Shown: positions 54,268 through 63,840 of the stretch, one piece after another | How the letters are laid out: every line of letters begins with the position of its first letter | How positions within the stretch are numbered: position 1 is the first letter of the stretch | Source of the DNA: Actinoalloteichus caeruleus DSM 43889 | Lineage (GTDB): Bacteria > Actinomycetota > Actinomycetes > Mycobacteriales > Pseudonocardiaceae | DNA length: 64,000 nucleotides | Direction of reading: 5' to 3' | Assembly: GCF_000429185.2 (NCBI RefSeq) | Contig: NZ_AUBJ02000001.1 | Span: 3,472,001-3,536,000 of the forward strand | The notes under the pieces: model-generated | Databases searched by the model: none | The model's input: the letters and a program-made list of their open reading frames with translations, nothing else | Told to the model about the DNA's origin: nothing | Made by a program: the position numbers and the translations under genes

Positions 54268-55170
54268 TCAGAGCCGACCGCGCGGTGGCGGGCCGACCGA
54301 CCGAGCGATCGCCTCGGCCACCGCGGTGACCGCGGGGGACGCCCACCGGCGGGCACTCGTCACCAGCAGGAGCGGCACCTCCGCCAACACCGGGCCATCC
54401 ACCCGCAGGAGCGTCCGCTCGGCCAGCGGCCCACCCACCGCCACCACCGGCAACACCGACAGGCCCAGCCCCGCCTCCACGCAGGACCTGGCCGCCTCGA
54501 CGCTGCCGAAGTGGGTCACCCGGGGCCGCCCGCCCGTGGCAGCCCGCAGATCACGCAGGAACCGGTCGGTGTAGTGGCAGCCCTCCTCCATGAGGAAGTA
54601 GGTGTACCCGGCCAGGTCGTGCCAGGACTGGGGCCCGCTGGCCGCCGGGTGTTCCGCACCGGCCACCAGGGCCACCGGCTCCCTCCCTATCCTCGTGACG
54701 GCGTGGTCCCCGGCGACCTCCTCCTCCAGCACCAACGCGATGTCGACCCCGCCGTCGGCCCTGGACAGTTCCCGCAGCGCGGCGGCCGTGCCGAGCGGGT
54801 GCAGCCGGACCCGCAGGTCCGGGAAGCTCGTCATCAGGCCCGCGACGACAGGCGGCAGCCGGTAGGCACACACCGACTCGGTGGCACCGATGACCACCTC
54901 CCCCTCCACCACGTCCCCGCCCCGCGCCCCGAGCAGCAGCTGGTGTTCGGCGTCGAGCACCCCCCTCGCCAGCTCCGCCACCCGCCGACCCACCTGGGTC
55001 AGGCGCGCTCCGGAGGGGAGCCGGTCGAGGAGCCGGACCCCCAGCTCGGACTCCAGCGCCCTGACGTGGCTGGTCACGGTCGACTGCACCACGTGCAGTT
55101 CGAGACCGGCCCTGGTGAAGTTCCCCGTCCTGGCCACGGCCAGGAACGTCCGGAGGAGGTTCGTGTCCAC
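54268..55170 (-). CDS. LysR family regulator
   Basis: 300-residue regulator from GTG 55170: winged helix NLLRTFLAVARTGNFTRAGLELHVVQSTVTSHVRALE followed (shown here in part) by a two-domain effector module (EVVIGATESVCAYRLPP, ARSCVEAGLGLSVLPVVAVG). It is divergent from phzF-like 55254. A LysR box CGATGAA-N11-TTCATCG lies between, so it probably activates or represses that gene and itself. The co-inducer is unknown. Confidence 0.94.
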   Translation of the reverse strand: MDTNLLRTFLAVARTGNFTRAGLELHVVQSTVTSHVRALESELGVRLLDRLPSGARLTQVGRRVAELARGVLDAEHQLLLGARGGDVVEGEVVIGATESVCAYRLPPVVAGLMTSFPDLRVRLHPLGTAAALRELSRADGGVDIALVLEEEVAGDHAVTRIGREPVALVAGAEHPAASGPQSWHDLAGYTYFLMEEGCHYTDRFLRDLRAATGGRPRVTHFGSVEAARSCVEAGLGLSVLPVVAVGGPLAERTLLRVDGPVLAEVPLLLVTSARRWASPAVTAVAEAIARSVGPPPRGRL

Positions 55171-55192
55171 CTGGCCACGGTATCGGCTTCCT

Positions 55193-55217
55193 CGATGAAC
55201 GCCATCGGACTTCATCG
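55193..55217. promoter_or_regulatory. LysR-type binding site
   Basis: CGATGAA-N11-TTCATCG, perfect 7-bp arms with the 11-base spacing of LysR boxes, 23 bp upstream of the LysR start and 36 bp before the PhzF ATG. A further half site CTCGATGA stands at 55223. Confidence 0.6.
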
Positions 55218-55253
55218 TTGGACTCGATGACCGCCAGCGGGCACCGTGGGGAC

Positions 55254-56099
55254 ATGACCACCGTGCTGCGCTACGCGTCCTTCACCAGCGACCCCGCCGG
55301 CGGCAACCCGGCCGGGGTCGTGTTGGACGCCCGGGGCCTCGACGACGACACCCTGCTCGGTATCGCCGCCGACGTCGGCTACTCCGAGACCGCCTTCCTC
55401 AACCCGACCGACACCGACGGCCAGCGCTACGGCCTGCGGTTCTTCAGCCCGCTGGCCGAGGTGGCGTTCTGCGGTCACGCCACGGTCGCCGCGGCGGTGG
55501 CGCTCGCCGAGCACCACGGCCGCTCCGGGCGCCTGGTCTTCGACACCCCCGCCGGCGCGGTTCCCGTCACCACCGACGGCGGCCGTCCCGCCGCCGCCAC
55601 CCTGACGAGCGTGCCCAGCCGCTCGCGTCCCGCCTCCGAGGAGGAGGTCACCGACGCGCTGGCCGCCCTCCGGTGGTCCCGCGAGGACCTCGACCCGGCC
55701 TGGCCGCCGCACGTGTCCTTCGCCGGCAACGACCACCTCATACTCGGGGCGCGCACCCGGGAACGGCTGGCCCGGCTCGACTACGACTTCGACGCGCTGG
55801 CCGAGGTGAGCCGCGAACGCGGGTGGCAGACGACCCAGTTGTTCTGGTCCCAGGACGAGGGCACCGTCCACTCCCGCAACCCCTTCCCCCTTGGCGGGGT
55901 GGTCGAGGACCCGGCCACCGGCGCCGCGGCGGCCGCCTTCGGCGGTTATCTGCGCGCCGTCGGACGAGTGCCGCGACCGCGCGGGATCCGGATCATCCAG
56001 GGGGAGGACATGGGACGCCGAGGGGAACTCCTCGTCGGCGTCGGACCGGACGACCCTCGGATCCGGGTCAGCGGTCACGCCGTCCGCATTCCGGGCTGA
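55254..56099 (+). CDS. PhzF family isomerase/epimerase
   Basis: 281-residue protein of the diaminopimelate-epimerase fold. PhzF family signatures: GGNPAGVVL at the N-terminus, GYSETAFL with the conserved acidic residue, FFSPLAEVAFCGHATVAAA, and EDPATGAAAAAFGGYL. In phenazine producers PhzF isomerises an anthranilate-type intermediate, but most family members are of unknown function, and no other phenazine genes are here. ATG 55254 follows GTGGGGAC. It is the divergent partner of the LysR gene. Confidence 0.93.
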   Translation: MTTVLRYASFTSDPAGGNPAGVVLDARGLDDDTLLGIAADVGYSETAFLNPTDTDGQRYGLRFFSPLAEVAFCGHATVAAAVALAEHHGRSGRLVFDTPAGAVPVTTDGGRPAAATLTSVPSRSRPASEEEVTDALAALRWSREDLDPAWPPHVSFAGNDHLILGARTRERLARLDYDFDALAEVSRERGWQTTQLFWSQDEGTVHSRNPFPLGGVVEDPATGAAAAAFGGYLRAVGRVPRPRGIRIIQGEDMGRRGELLVGVGPDDPRIRVSGHAVRIPG

Positions 56100-56189
56100 A
56101 CCCCGGGGTGCGCGGGGATCAGGTCACCGTTGTACTCCGACCACCGCGTGACCAGGTCCGTCGTGGCCCCCGGTCGCTAGCCTTCGAGA

Positions 56190-58438
56190 GTGCACGCACG
56201 TGACGTCGCCCCACCCCAGCCGATCGACTGGTCCACCCTGGTCCACGCCTACGGGCCGGCTGAGGACACCCCCGGACTGATCGAACGGCTCCGGGACGAC
56301 GACTGGGAGGAGGCCGCGACCGAGCTGTTCGGCTCGATCCTGCACCAGGGCGGCGTCTACCCGGCCACGATCGCCGCGCTCCCCCTGCTCGTCCACGTGG
56401 CCCTCTCCCCCGACGCCCCGGCAGGGTCGGCTCGCTGCGGCTGCTGCGCGCCTACACCGAGGCCGTCGCCACCGGGGCCGGCCGTGACTCGACCCATCTC
56501 CCGGCGGGCACGGACCTCGAGCTGTTCGACCAGCGCGCCCGGTCCGCGGCGCGGGACGCGGTCCGCGCGCTGGTCCCGATCCTGGACGACCCCGACGCCC
56601 GGATCCGGGAGGCGGCCTACGGGTGCGTGGTCCACGTCGACGACCGCGAACTGGTCGCCGAGATCGTCGGGCCGCTGCGGAGCCGGCTCGGCCACGAACG
56701 GGACGTCGGCGCGGCCAGCGCGCTGGTGGAGCCCCTGATCCGGCTGGGCGCGTTCGACGCCGAGGACTTCCGGGTGGTGGTGGCGGCCGGCGCGGACGGC
56801 GTCATCTTCGCCGCCGCGTGGTGCGCGGTGGCCACCGGCACCGATCTCCCCGGCGCCGTCGAGCACCTGGTGCGGCTGTGGCCGGGTGAGGCCGACCGGT
56901 ACCCGGGAGGCGGTGCGGGACGGTCGCTCGACGCCCTGGTGCGGGCCGCCGGCCCGTCGGCCGTACCCGCGCTGCGGTCGCTCCGGGACACGGGTTCGGT
57001 CCCGGTCGCCGACCTCGCGACGGCCTGGGTCGGGGTGGCCGAGTCCTCCCGGTCGACCGCCGGAACGGCGCTGGACGCGCTGCTGGGGCTCGTCGACGAG
57101 GCCCCGCCCACCGGAGCGGCGATCGTCCTCGCCGGTGCCCTGGGCGAGCTCCGCCACGGGGCGCGGGGACGAACGCCGGAGGTCTGCGACGGCGTCGCCA
57201 GGCTCGTCGGCGCGGTCCCCGCCCCGGGCGCGGTGCCCGACCCGGACCGGGCGAGGGTGTTGGCCACCGGGGCCGCCGTCCTGTTCGGGGCACGGGACCC
57301 GAGGTGGACCACCTTCGCCGAGGCCGTGCTCCGAGCTCCCGACGAACCCCACGTCGAGGACGGCACGACCCGGGTCCCCTTCTCCCTCGTGTTCGGTGGC
57401 GCCTCCGGCCGCCGCGACCCGGCCTGGGCCCACCGGGAACTCGTGTCGCTCGCCGGCCGCGCCATCACCGCCTGGCCGGGGGCCGCGCCCCGCTGGCTGG
57501 ACCTGGTGGCCGGTCTTCCCCAGTCCGACGACACGGTGCGCATCGCGCTCGCGTCGGTGGCGCTGGCGCCCTCGGGGGCCTGCCGCGTGCTGGCCAAGGC
57601 GGCCGCGCACCACTCCGCGCTGTTCACGATCGGCCTCCGCCGCCGCACGGCCAGGGCGCTGCGGTCGGTCCGGCCGGACTCCGACGCGGCCGAGGCGTGG
57701 CTCCTCACCACCTGGGCGGTACTCGACCCGCACGAACACGAGTTGACCTTCGAGGAGGCGTGGGAACTCGTCGGGGGTGACGGCAGGGCCGACGCCGAAC
57801 TGCTCGCCGTCTGGGTCACGCGGTACTCGCCGGCCGTCCGGGCGGCCTGCCTCCGGCTGCTCGACGGTTCCGCGCGCACCTCCCACCAGGCCCGGGAATG
57901 CCAGCTCGTCGCGGCTCGCGCGGTGGCGGAACACGAGGACGTGGAGCGGATGTGGCCCACCCTGCTGGCGGTGGCGGACGCGGCGGGGCGCCCGTTCGCG
58001 GAGGCCGTCGCGCTCGGCAACGAGCTGGTGGGAGGGCACACCCGGTCGCGGACCGGCTGGGTGGACCTGCTCCGGGACGTCGCCGGGAACGGCCGCCCCT
58101 CGTGGTCCGGCCCTGACCACCACGCCACCGCCGTCGCGGTGCGGGCGCTGTGGGCGCTGGGAGCGATCTCCCCGGAGGACACCGTGGACTGGGGCCTCTC
58201 GGCCCTGACCGCCTCGATCTCCTCCGGCCACGGCGTGCGGGTGGCGGAGGAGATCTCCGAGCCGGTGCGGGAGGCGTCCGCCCCCCGGCCCGCGTTGCGG
58301 GCCCGGGTCGCAGCCGCCCTCGCACCGGTCCTCGAGTCCGACGCGCGGGTGCCCGGGCCAGGCGGCGGCCTCGCCGACGACGTCCGGCTGCGGGCGGCCC
58401 TGCGGGAGATCACGGGCACGCGGACCGTCCTCGACTAG
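56190..58438 (+). pseudogene. HEAT-repeat-like protein, frameshifted
   Basis: Large helical-repeat protein. The first 75 residues from GTG 56190 (PIDWSTLVHAYGPAEDTP; LIERLRDDDWEEAATELFG; ALPLLVHVALSPDAP) are in one frame. From about 56420 the coding continues in the -1 frame (GRVGSLRLLRAYTEAVATG, later LVPILDDPDARIREAAYG) to 58438 with repeated 30-40-residue helix pairs. One base added in CCCCGG at 56416-56421 joins the parts, and 2249+1 bases is divisible by three (749 residues). So this is either a recent frameshift or an assembly indel. No catalytic motif is seen; proteins of this type are often scaffolds. Confidence 0.75.
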
Positions 58439-58464
58439 GAGGGGTGCCCTCGGCGGCCGCCCGG

Positions 58465-59076
58465 TCAGCAGCGGCCGCCTCCCCGCTCAGCGACGTCTGA
58501 GGTGCCACCCGCTCGTCCCGACCACGACCAGGCGGGCATCGCCCGGCCCCGCGGTTCGACCTCCGGGTCGAGCGGGACGACCACCGGGGCGCGCGGGAAG
58601 TCCCGGGCGAGGCCGGCGGCCACCCGCTCGCACGCGCGGACGACCGTGTCGAGGAACCTCCGGTGCGCCGCGTGCCACCGGTCCAGGCCGCCCTGGACCG
58701 CCTCCGCCGTCACCCGCTCGCCCCACCGCAGCCAGGACCCCGGCTCCCGCCAGTCGTCGAAGCGTTGCCACGGCCAGTCGGCCGCGCTCCAGCGCAGCTC
58801 CTCCCGGGCCTCGGGGGCCTGCCGGTCCAGCCATTCCTCGCCGGCCGCGGCGAAGACGGGCAGGGAGATCGCCCCGCCCGGCTCGGCGTGGAAGCGGTGC
58901 ACCGCGACGGCGTACACCCGCTCGCCGCCCGCCCCGTCCAGCGTGGCCCTGGCGAAGTCGTCCAGCTCGTCGGTGAGGCTCGCCGCGAGGGCACCCCAGT
59001 CGAGGGGACCGCCGTCGACCGGGGGTCGTGGCGGCACGTCGTCGACCTCCTCACCGGAGACCCATCCGCTCCTCAC
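58465..59076 (-). CDS. Hypothetical protein, possibly DUF4303-like
   Basis: 203 residues, no signal peptide or membrane segment. Segments FARATLDGAGGERVYAVAVHRF and REELRWSAADWPWQRFDD recall the DUF4303 group of small soluble proteins, sometimes found near immunity-protein-like genes. The C-terminal 40 residues are Arg/Gly-rich and may be unordered. It is convergent with the HEAT-repeat gene, ending 26 bp from it. I do not know the function, and the family call is tentative. Confidence 0.6.
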   Translation of the reverse strand: MRSGWVSGEEVDDVPPRPPVDGGPLDWGALAASLTDELDDFARATLDGAGGERVYAVAVHRFHAEPGGAISLPVFAAAGEEWLDRQAPEAREELRWSAADWPWQRFDDWREPGSWLRWGERVTAEAVQGGLDRWHAAHRRFLDTVVRACERVAAGLARDFPRAPVVVPLDPEVEPRGRAMPAWSWSGRAGGTSDVAERGGGRC

Positions 59077-59130
59077 CGGCCGTTCTCCCTCGTCGCCCGT
59101 GCCCCGGCTCCCCGGCCCCCGCGCCCGCCG

Positions 59131-61254
59131 TCAGCCCCGCCCCCGGCCGGCCCGCATCCGCCACAGCAACCACAGGAAGTACGGGGTGCCGACGACCGCG
59201 GTCGTCAGGCCGGCCGGCAACTGCGCGGGTGCGAGCGCGGTCCGGCCGACGACGTCCGCGATCACCACCAGGGCCGCGCCGAGCAGGACGGTGAGGGGGA
59301 GCTGGTGCAGGTGGCGCTTGCCCACGAGGATCCGGGCCGCGTGCGGGGCCACCAGGCCCACGAAGGCGATCGGGCCGATCGTCGAGGTGGCCGCCCCGGT
59401 CAGGAGCACGGCGAGACCCACGTGCGTGACGCGGCTCGCGTCGAGCCGGACGCCCAGCACCCTCGGGGTGGTGTCGTCGATCTGGACGATGTCGAGATCC
59501 CGGTGCGAACGCGCGACCACCACGGCCGCCACCAGCAGCGCCACGACCATCGGCAGCAGCTCGACCGGTCTCGCGCCGAACGTCGAGCCACCCAGCCAGG
59601 TCAGGGCCTTGTTCTGGTTCCACGGGTCGGTGCGGACGAGCAGCAGGGTCGTCACCGCCGACGTGCCCGCCCAGATGGCGATGCCGACCAGCACCATCCG
59701 CCCCTGGTTGATCCCTCCCCGGGAGGACAACGCGAAGATCAGCAGACCGGCGAGCGCGCACCCGGCGAGGGAGCCGCCGAGGACGAGGACGAAGGCGGGC
59801 GCGCCCGCCGCGACGATCACGATGACGGCGCCCAGGCTGCCGGCGCTGGACACACCCAGGATCCCCGGGTCGGCGAGCGGGTTGCGGGTGACCGTCTGCA
59901 CGAGGGCACCGGCGAGCCCCAGGCAGGCACCGGCGAGGAGCGCGGCCAGCACTCGCGGCACCCGGCTGTCCAGGACGATCTCCAGGATCAGCGCGGCGCG
60001 CCCGGTGGCCCAGTTCCACAGGTCGCCGAGCAGGACGGTGCTGTCGCCCAGCAGGACGCCAGCCACGACGGACCCGACCAGCACCGCACCCGCGACGGCC
60101 AGCACCGCTCCGGGGTGCCGGCGCCCGAACCCGGTGCCGCCACGCATGGTGATCAGCGTGTCGGGTTCCAGGGTGGACCTGGTCCTCGTCGCGAGGAGGA
60201 TGAGCGCGACGGCGCCGATCACGCTGGTGACCACCCCGGTGGGCACCGTCACGCCGCTGACCGAACCGAAGGTGGCGCGCAGCGCGATGTCCGCGGTGAG
60301 GACCAGCGCGGTGCCGGCGAGGGCCGCCAGCGGCAACAACGTGCGGTGCCGGCGCAGGCCCGGAACCCGGGACGCGACGAGGCGCACCAGCAGCGGCGCG
60401 CAGAGACCGACGAAACCGATCGGACCGGTCACCGTGACCACGCTCGTCGCCAGCAACACGGCGAGGACCACGATCGCGGCACGGGTGCGGCCCACGTGCA
60501 CGCCCAGGGACCTGGCCGCGTCGTCCCCCAGCTGGAGCAGGTCGAGGCGCCGGGCCATGAGGATGAGCGCGAGGGCCACCGGGAGCGCGAACAGCAGGAC
60601 ACCCCGAACCGCGCCCACCCCGTTCTGCCCGAGGGAACCAGCCCCCCAGGCGAACAGCCCCTGGGTCTCCCAGGGGAACAACAGCAGCACGGCGGAGGTG
60701 ATCGAGGACAGGCCCAACGTGATCGCCGAGCCCGCGAGCACCAGCCGCACCGGGGACGCCGCCCCACCACCGGACAGCCCCATCACCACGGCGGCGGCCG
60801 CGAGCCCCCCGCAGAAGGCGACGGCGATGCTGGGGACGGCCCCCAGCTGGGCGCCGAGCACCGCGGCGAGGGTGACGGCCAGGTGGGCGCCGGCGTTGAC
60901 GCCCGTGGTGTCGGGCGCGGCCAGCGGGTTGCGCGCCACCGCCTGCATGCTCGCGCCGGCGATGCCCAGCGCGCAGCCGACCAGCACGGCGGCCAGCAGG
61001 CGCGGGACGCGGGAAGCCGTGACGACCGCCGCGGCCGTGTCCAGCGACTCGCCTCCGGTGAGCACGGCCCACAGGTCCGCCACGCTCAGCGCCGCCGTGC
61101 CCTGGGTGAGGTGCACGGCGGCCGCCACGGACAGCCAGGCCAGGAGCACGAGGGTGACCAGCAGCGGGAGCCAGGGGCGACGGCGAGTGCCCTCCGCGGG
61201 TTCGGCGCTGGTCGGATCGGCTCGCCGGGCCGTCTCCGGTGGAGCGGTCGTCAC
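59131..61254 (-). CDS. Iron-siderophore ABC permease, two fused FecCD domains
   Basis: 707-residue membrane protein made of two tandem FecCD/BtuC-type permease domains (about residues 25-350 and 375-700), each with roughly ten helices. Domain 1 has SRVPRLLAAVLVGCALGIAGASMQ and NPLAAPDTTGVNAGA; domain 2 has SRVPRVLAALLAGACLGLAGALVQ and NPLADPGILGVSSAGS. The single-chain plan is that of FhuB, so one protein replaces the usual heterodimer. GTG 61254 follows GGAG. It is the third gene of an operon with the ATPase (62336) and binding protein (61266), 11 bp after the latter. Confidence 0.95.
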   Translation of the reverse strand: MTTAPPETARRADPTSAEPAEGTRRRPWLPLLVTLVLLAWLSVAAAVHLTQGTAALSVADLWAVLTGGESLDTAAAVVTASRVPRLLAAVLVGCALGIAGASMQAVARNPLAAPDTTGVNAGAHLAVTLAAVLGAQLGAVPSIAVAFCGGLAAAAVVMGLSGGGAASPVRLVLAGSAITLGLSSITSAVLLLFPWETQGLFAWGAGSLGQNGVGAVRGVLLFALPVALALILMARRLDLLQLGDDAARSLGVHVGRTRAAIVVLAVLLATSVVTVTGPIGFVGLCAPLLVRLVASRVPGLRRHRTLLPLAALAGTALVLTADIALRATFGSVSGVTVPTGVVTSVIGAVALILLATRTRSTLEPDTLITMRGGTGFGRRHPGAVLAVAGAVLVGSVVAGVLLGDSTVLLGDLWNWATGRAALILEIVLDSRVPRVLAALLAGACLGLAGALVQTVTRNPLADPGILGVSSAGSLGAVIVIVAAGAPAFVLVLGGSLAGCALAGLLIFALSSRGGINQGRMVLVGIAIWAGTSAVTTLLLVRTDPWNQNKALTWLGGSTFGARPVELLPMVVALLVAAVVVARSHRDLDIVQIDDTTPRVLGVRLDASRVTHVGLAVLLTGAATSTIGPIAFVGLVAPHAARILVGKRHLHQLPLTVLLGAALVVIADVVGRTALAPAQLPAGLTTAVVGTPYFLWLLWRMRAGRGRG

Positions 61255-61265
61255 GACGTGAACTC

Positions 61266-62270
61266 CTACTGGGTGACGAGCTGGGCGACGAGGTCGTCGC
61301 TCCAGGCGGACAGCGACTCGGGGCCGCCGTACGCCCAGACCCCCACGGCCGCGCGGTGGACGTTCCCGTCCTGGACGAAGGGCAGGTTCTCCCACACCGG
61401 GTTGCCCGCCATCGCCGTCTCGACCACGTCGTCCTCGTCGTCGTTGCCCCAGTACAGCAGCCTGGTGTCGTCCGGGAGCGCCGTCAGGCCCTCCATGTCG
61501 ATGTTCGACAGGCCGAAGGCGTCGTCACCCTCGTCCTCCCAGGCCGAGGCCAGCCCCATGCGCTCGGCCACCGCCTGGACGGCGGTGCGCGGGCCGTGCA
61601 TGCGGATCGTGAGGTTCGCGCCCTCCGCGTACGGGGAGGCCAGGACGACCGGGGTACCGGCGAGACCGGCCTCCTCGATCGCGGCCGCGTTCGCCTCGAT
61701 CGTCTCGTCCATCTCCGCGATGACCTGCTCGGCGACGTCCTCCTTCCCGAGGAGGGTGGCCACGCTCTGGAAGTCCTCGAGGATGGAGCCGATGGGATCG
61801 GAGGCGTTCGACCCGCCGAGGAAGGCGATGGGAGCGATGCGTTCCATCTGCTCCATCGCCCCGTCGGGGATCCCGCCCTCCGGCGCGAGGATCAGGTCCG
61901 GCTCCAGCTCGGCGATGGCCTCGACGCTCGGTTCCCGTCGGACGCCCACATCGACGGGGTCACCGGTCAGGGGGACGCTGGCACCCACCCAGCTCTCGTA
62001 CCCGGCGACGTCGCTGACCCCGACCGGGTCGACGCCGAGGCTGGTGACGACCTCGGTGTGCATCCACTCCAGGGTGACGACCCGGGTCGCCGGCGCCGGG
62101 AGCTCCACGGTCTCACCGAGGGCGTCGACGATGCTGACGGCCTGGTCGGACGCTCCCTCGGACGGGTCGGTCGTCGTCGTGGCCGCCTCGTGGGTGGTGC
62201 CGCACGCCGCGGTCAGCACGGCGACCGCGGTCAGGGCGAACAGGCTGGGTACTGCTCGTGAGGTTCTCAT
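61266..62270 (-). CDS. Iron-siderophore ABC transporter substrate-binding lipoprotein
   Basis: 334-residue class III periplasmic-binding protein. A signal peptide ends in LTAAC, the lipobox, followed by a Thr/Asp/Glu-rich linker. TRVVTLEWMHTEVVTSLGVDPVG, EAIAELEPDLILAPEGG and VWENLPFVQDGNVHRA are typical of FecB/FhuD-like proteins. It is encoded between the ATPase and the fused permease. Siderophore type cannot be deduced; the iron box upstream of the operon supports ferric siderophore import. Confidence 0.94.
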   Translation of the reverse strand: MRTSRAVPSLFALTAVAVLTAACGTTHEAATTTTDPSEGASDQAVSIVDALGETVELPAPATRVVTLEWMHTEVVTSLGVDPVGVSDVAGYESWVGASVPLTGDPVDVGVRREPSVEAIAELEPDLILAPEGGIPDGAMEQMERIAPIAFLGGSNASDPIGSILEDFQSVATLLGKEDVAEQVIAEMDETIEANAAAIEEAGLAGTPVVLASPYAEGANLTIRMHGPRTAVQAVAERMGLASAWEDEGDDAFGLSNIDMEGLTALPDDTRLLYWGNDDEDDVVETAMAGNPVWENLPFVQDGNVHRAAVGVWAYGGPESLSAWSDDLVAQLVTQ

Positions 62271-62335
62271 GGTTCCCTTCGCGCGCGGCGGGGTCTCGCC
62301 CCGTCAGCACGGTACGGAGGTGGTGTGGGATCGGG

Positions 62336-63157
62336 TCAGGACGCGACGGTCCGGCGGACCCGTTGCCGAGGGGAGCGGATGTCCAGCTCGTCGGTCACGG
62401 GGTTGACCGACGTGGTGATCTCGATCTCGTAGACCTCGCTGAGCTGGTCGCCGGTCAGCGCCTCGTGGGGTGGTCCGTCCGCGACGACGGAGCCCCGGGA
62501 CATGACGACGACGCGGTCGGCGACGGCCGCGGCCTGGTTCAGGTCGTGCAGGACCACCCCGACGGCCACCCCGTGCTCGTCGGCGAGTTCGCGCACCAGT
62601 TCGAGGACCTCGATCTGGTACCGCAGGTCGAGGTGGTTGGTGGGTTCGTCCAACAACAGCACCCCGGTGTCCTGGGCGAGGGCGCTGGCGAACCACACCC
62701 GCTGGACCTGGCCGCCCGAGAGCATGTCGACGTCGGTGTCGGCGAGGTCGGCGATGCCGGTGAGTTCCAGGGCCCGCGCGACAGCGGCCGGCCCCCCGAC
62801 ATCGTTGCCCCGCCAGCCCCGGCGGTGCGGGTGCCGCCCGTACTCGACGGCCTCCCGCACCGTCACCGCCGCCGGGGTCGGCCGGCTCTGCGCCAGCAGG
62901 GTGACCCGGCGGGCGAAGTCCCGCGCGGACAGGGCGGCGGCGTCACTGCCGTCCCCGAGCCGCACGTCCCCCGCGCTCAGGGCCTGGAGCCGGGCGAGAC
63001 CACGCAGGACGGTCGACTTGCCGGACCCGTTGGGACCGACGAGCGCGGTGACCCGTCCGGCGGCGAGCTCGATCGACGCGCCCGACACCACCGGCGAGCC
63101 GCCGTAGCCGATCACGAGGGACCGACCGGTCATCGCATCCCGCTGCGCCATCATCAC
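62336..63157 (-). CDS. Iron-siderophore ABC transporter ATPase
   Basis: 273-residue FecE/FhuC-type ATPase: GPNGSGKSTVLRGLARL, then LLAQSRPTPAAVTVREAVEYGRHPH, LSGGQVQRVWFASALAQ (Gln-Val-Gln variant of the signature usual here), LLLDEPTNHLDLRYQIE and VVLHDLNQAAAVADR. It is first in the operon. The start is one of GTG 63157, ATG 63154 or 63151; the iron box lies 10 bp upstream, so repression under iron excess would block the promoter. Confidence 0.94.
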   Translation of the reverse strand: MMMAQRDAMTGRSLVIGYGGSPVVSGASIELAAGRVTALVGPNGSGKSTVLRGLARLQALSAGDVRLGDGSDAAALSARDFARRVTLLAQSRPTPAAVTVREAVEYGRHPHRRGWRGNDVGGPAAVARALELTGIADLADTDVDMLSGGQVQRVWFASALAQDTGVLLLDEPTNHLDLRYQIEVLELVRELADEHGVAVGVVLHDLNQAAAVADRVVVMSRGSVVADGPPHEALTGDQLSEVYEIEITTSVNPVTDELDIRSPRQRVRRTVAS

Positions 63158-63166
63158 CCGCGCAGC

Positions 63167-63185
63167 TTAGACAAGGCTTACCTAA
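63167..63185. promoter_or_regulatory. IdeR/DtxR-type iron box
   Basis: TTAGACAAGGCTTACCTAA, a 19-bp interrupted palindrome matching the TTAGGTTAGGCTAACCTAA iron-box consensus in 16 of 19 positions, ten bases before the ATPase start. Predicted to bind an IdeR/DmdR repressor loaded with Fe2+. Confidence 0.85.
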
Positions 63186-63244
63186 GGGAACAAGGGGCTC
63201 GGAAGTGACGTCCGCGTCAGCCGTCGACCGGTCGGCGCTCGATG

Positions 63245-63808
63245 TCAGCGCTCGACCAGGGCGCGTTCGAGGACCGCGCGCACGTGCTCCGGGTCCGCCC
63301 GGCCCTCGTCGAGGAGGATCGCGGCGCACAGACCTTCGGCGATCGCCACGAACACCTCCACCGCGCGGGGGTCGGAGGTCCGGAGCCGCGCCAGGTCGGC
63401 GACACGCTCGCGCCAGCGGCGCGCCACCGGCCGGAGAGCGGGTCGGCGCGCCGCCAGCGTGGACAGTTCGCGTTCCGCGAGGGCCCGCTCACGCCCCTCC
63501 CCGGCCGATGCGGCGACCAGCGCGGCGAAGTCCCGCACCGGGTCGTCGCTGGTGTCCATGATCCGGCGGATGTGATCGGTGTAGGTGTCGGCGACCTCCG
63601 TGAGCGCCGCCACCAGCAGGTCGTCGAGAGTGGCGAAGTAGTAGGTGGTGAGGCTCGTCGTGATGCCGGCCTCCTTCGCCACGGCGCGGTGGGTCACACC
63701 GGCCGCGCCGTCCCGGCGGACGACGGTCAGGGTCGCCTCGATGATCTGGGCTCGCCGGCGCTGCCCTCGGACCCGCCGCCCGTCCGTGGTCGTGCCCTCG
63801 TCACCCAC
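63245..63808 (-). CDS. TetR family regulator
   Basis: 187 residues. DNA-binding region: RAQIIEATLTVVRRDGAAGV, then HRAVAKEAGITTSLTTYYFATLDDLL; the C-terminal domain is of the short TetR type (AIAEGLCAAILLDEGRADPEH). It lies 32 bp downstream of a truncated MFS transporter gene on the same strand, so the two are probably co-transcribed and it may regulate that transporter. It is separated from the iron operon by about 60 bp containing the iron box and runs toward it. Confidence 0.93.
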   Translation of the reverse strand: MGDEGTTTDGRRVRGQRRRAQIIEATLTVVRRDGAAGVTHRAVAKEAGITTSLTTYYFATLDDLLVAALTEVADTYTDHIRRIMDTSDDPVRDFAALVAASAGEGRERALAERELSTLAARRPALRPVARRWRERVADLARLRTSDPRAVEVFVAIAEGLCAAILLDEGRADPEHVRAVLERALVER

Positions 63809-63840
63809 GCCCTACTCCCGACATTCCCGTGGGCGGGTCG

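Noticed and set aside
55254-56099. Phenazine biosynthesis gene cluster
   Set aside because: Only a PhzF-family protein is present. None of phzA-E or phzG is near, and most PhzF-like proteins are not phenazine enzymes.
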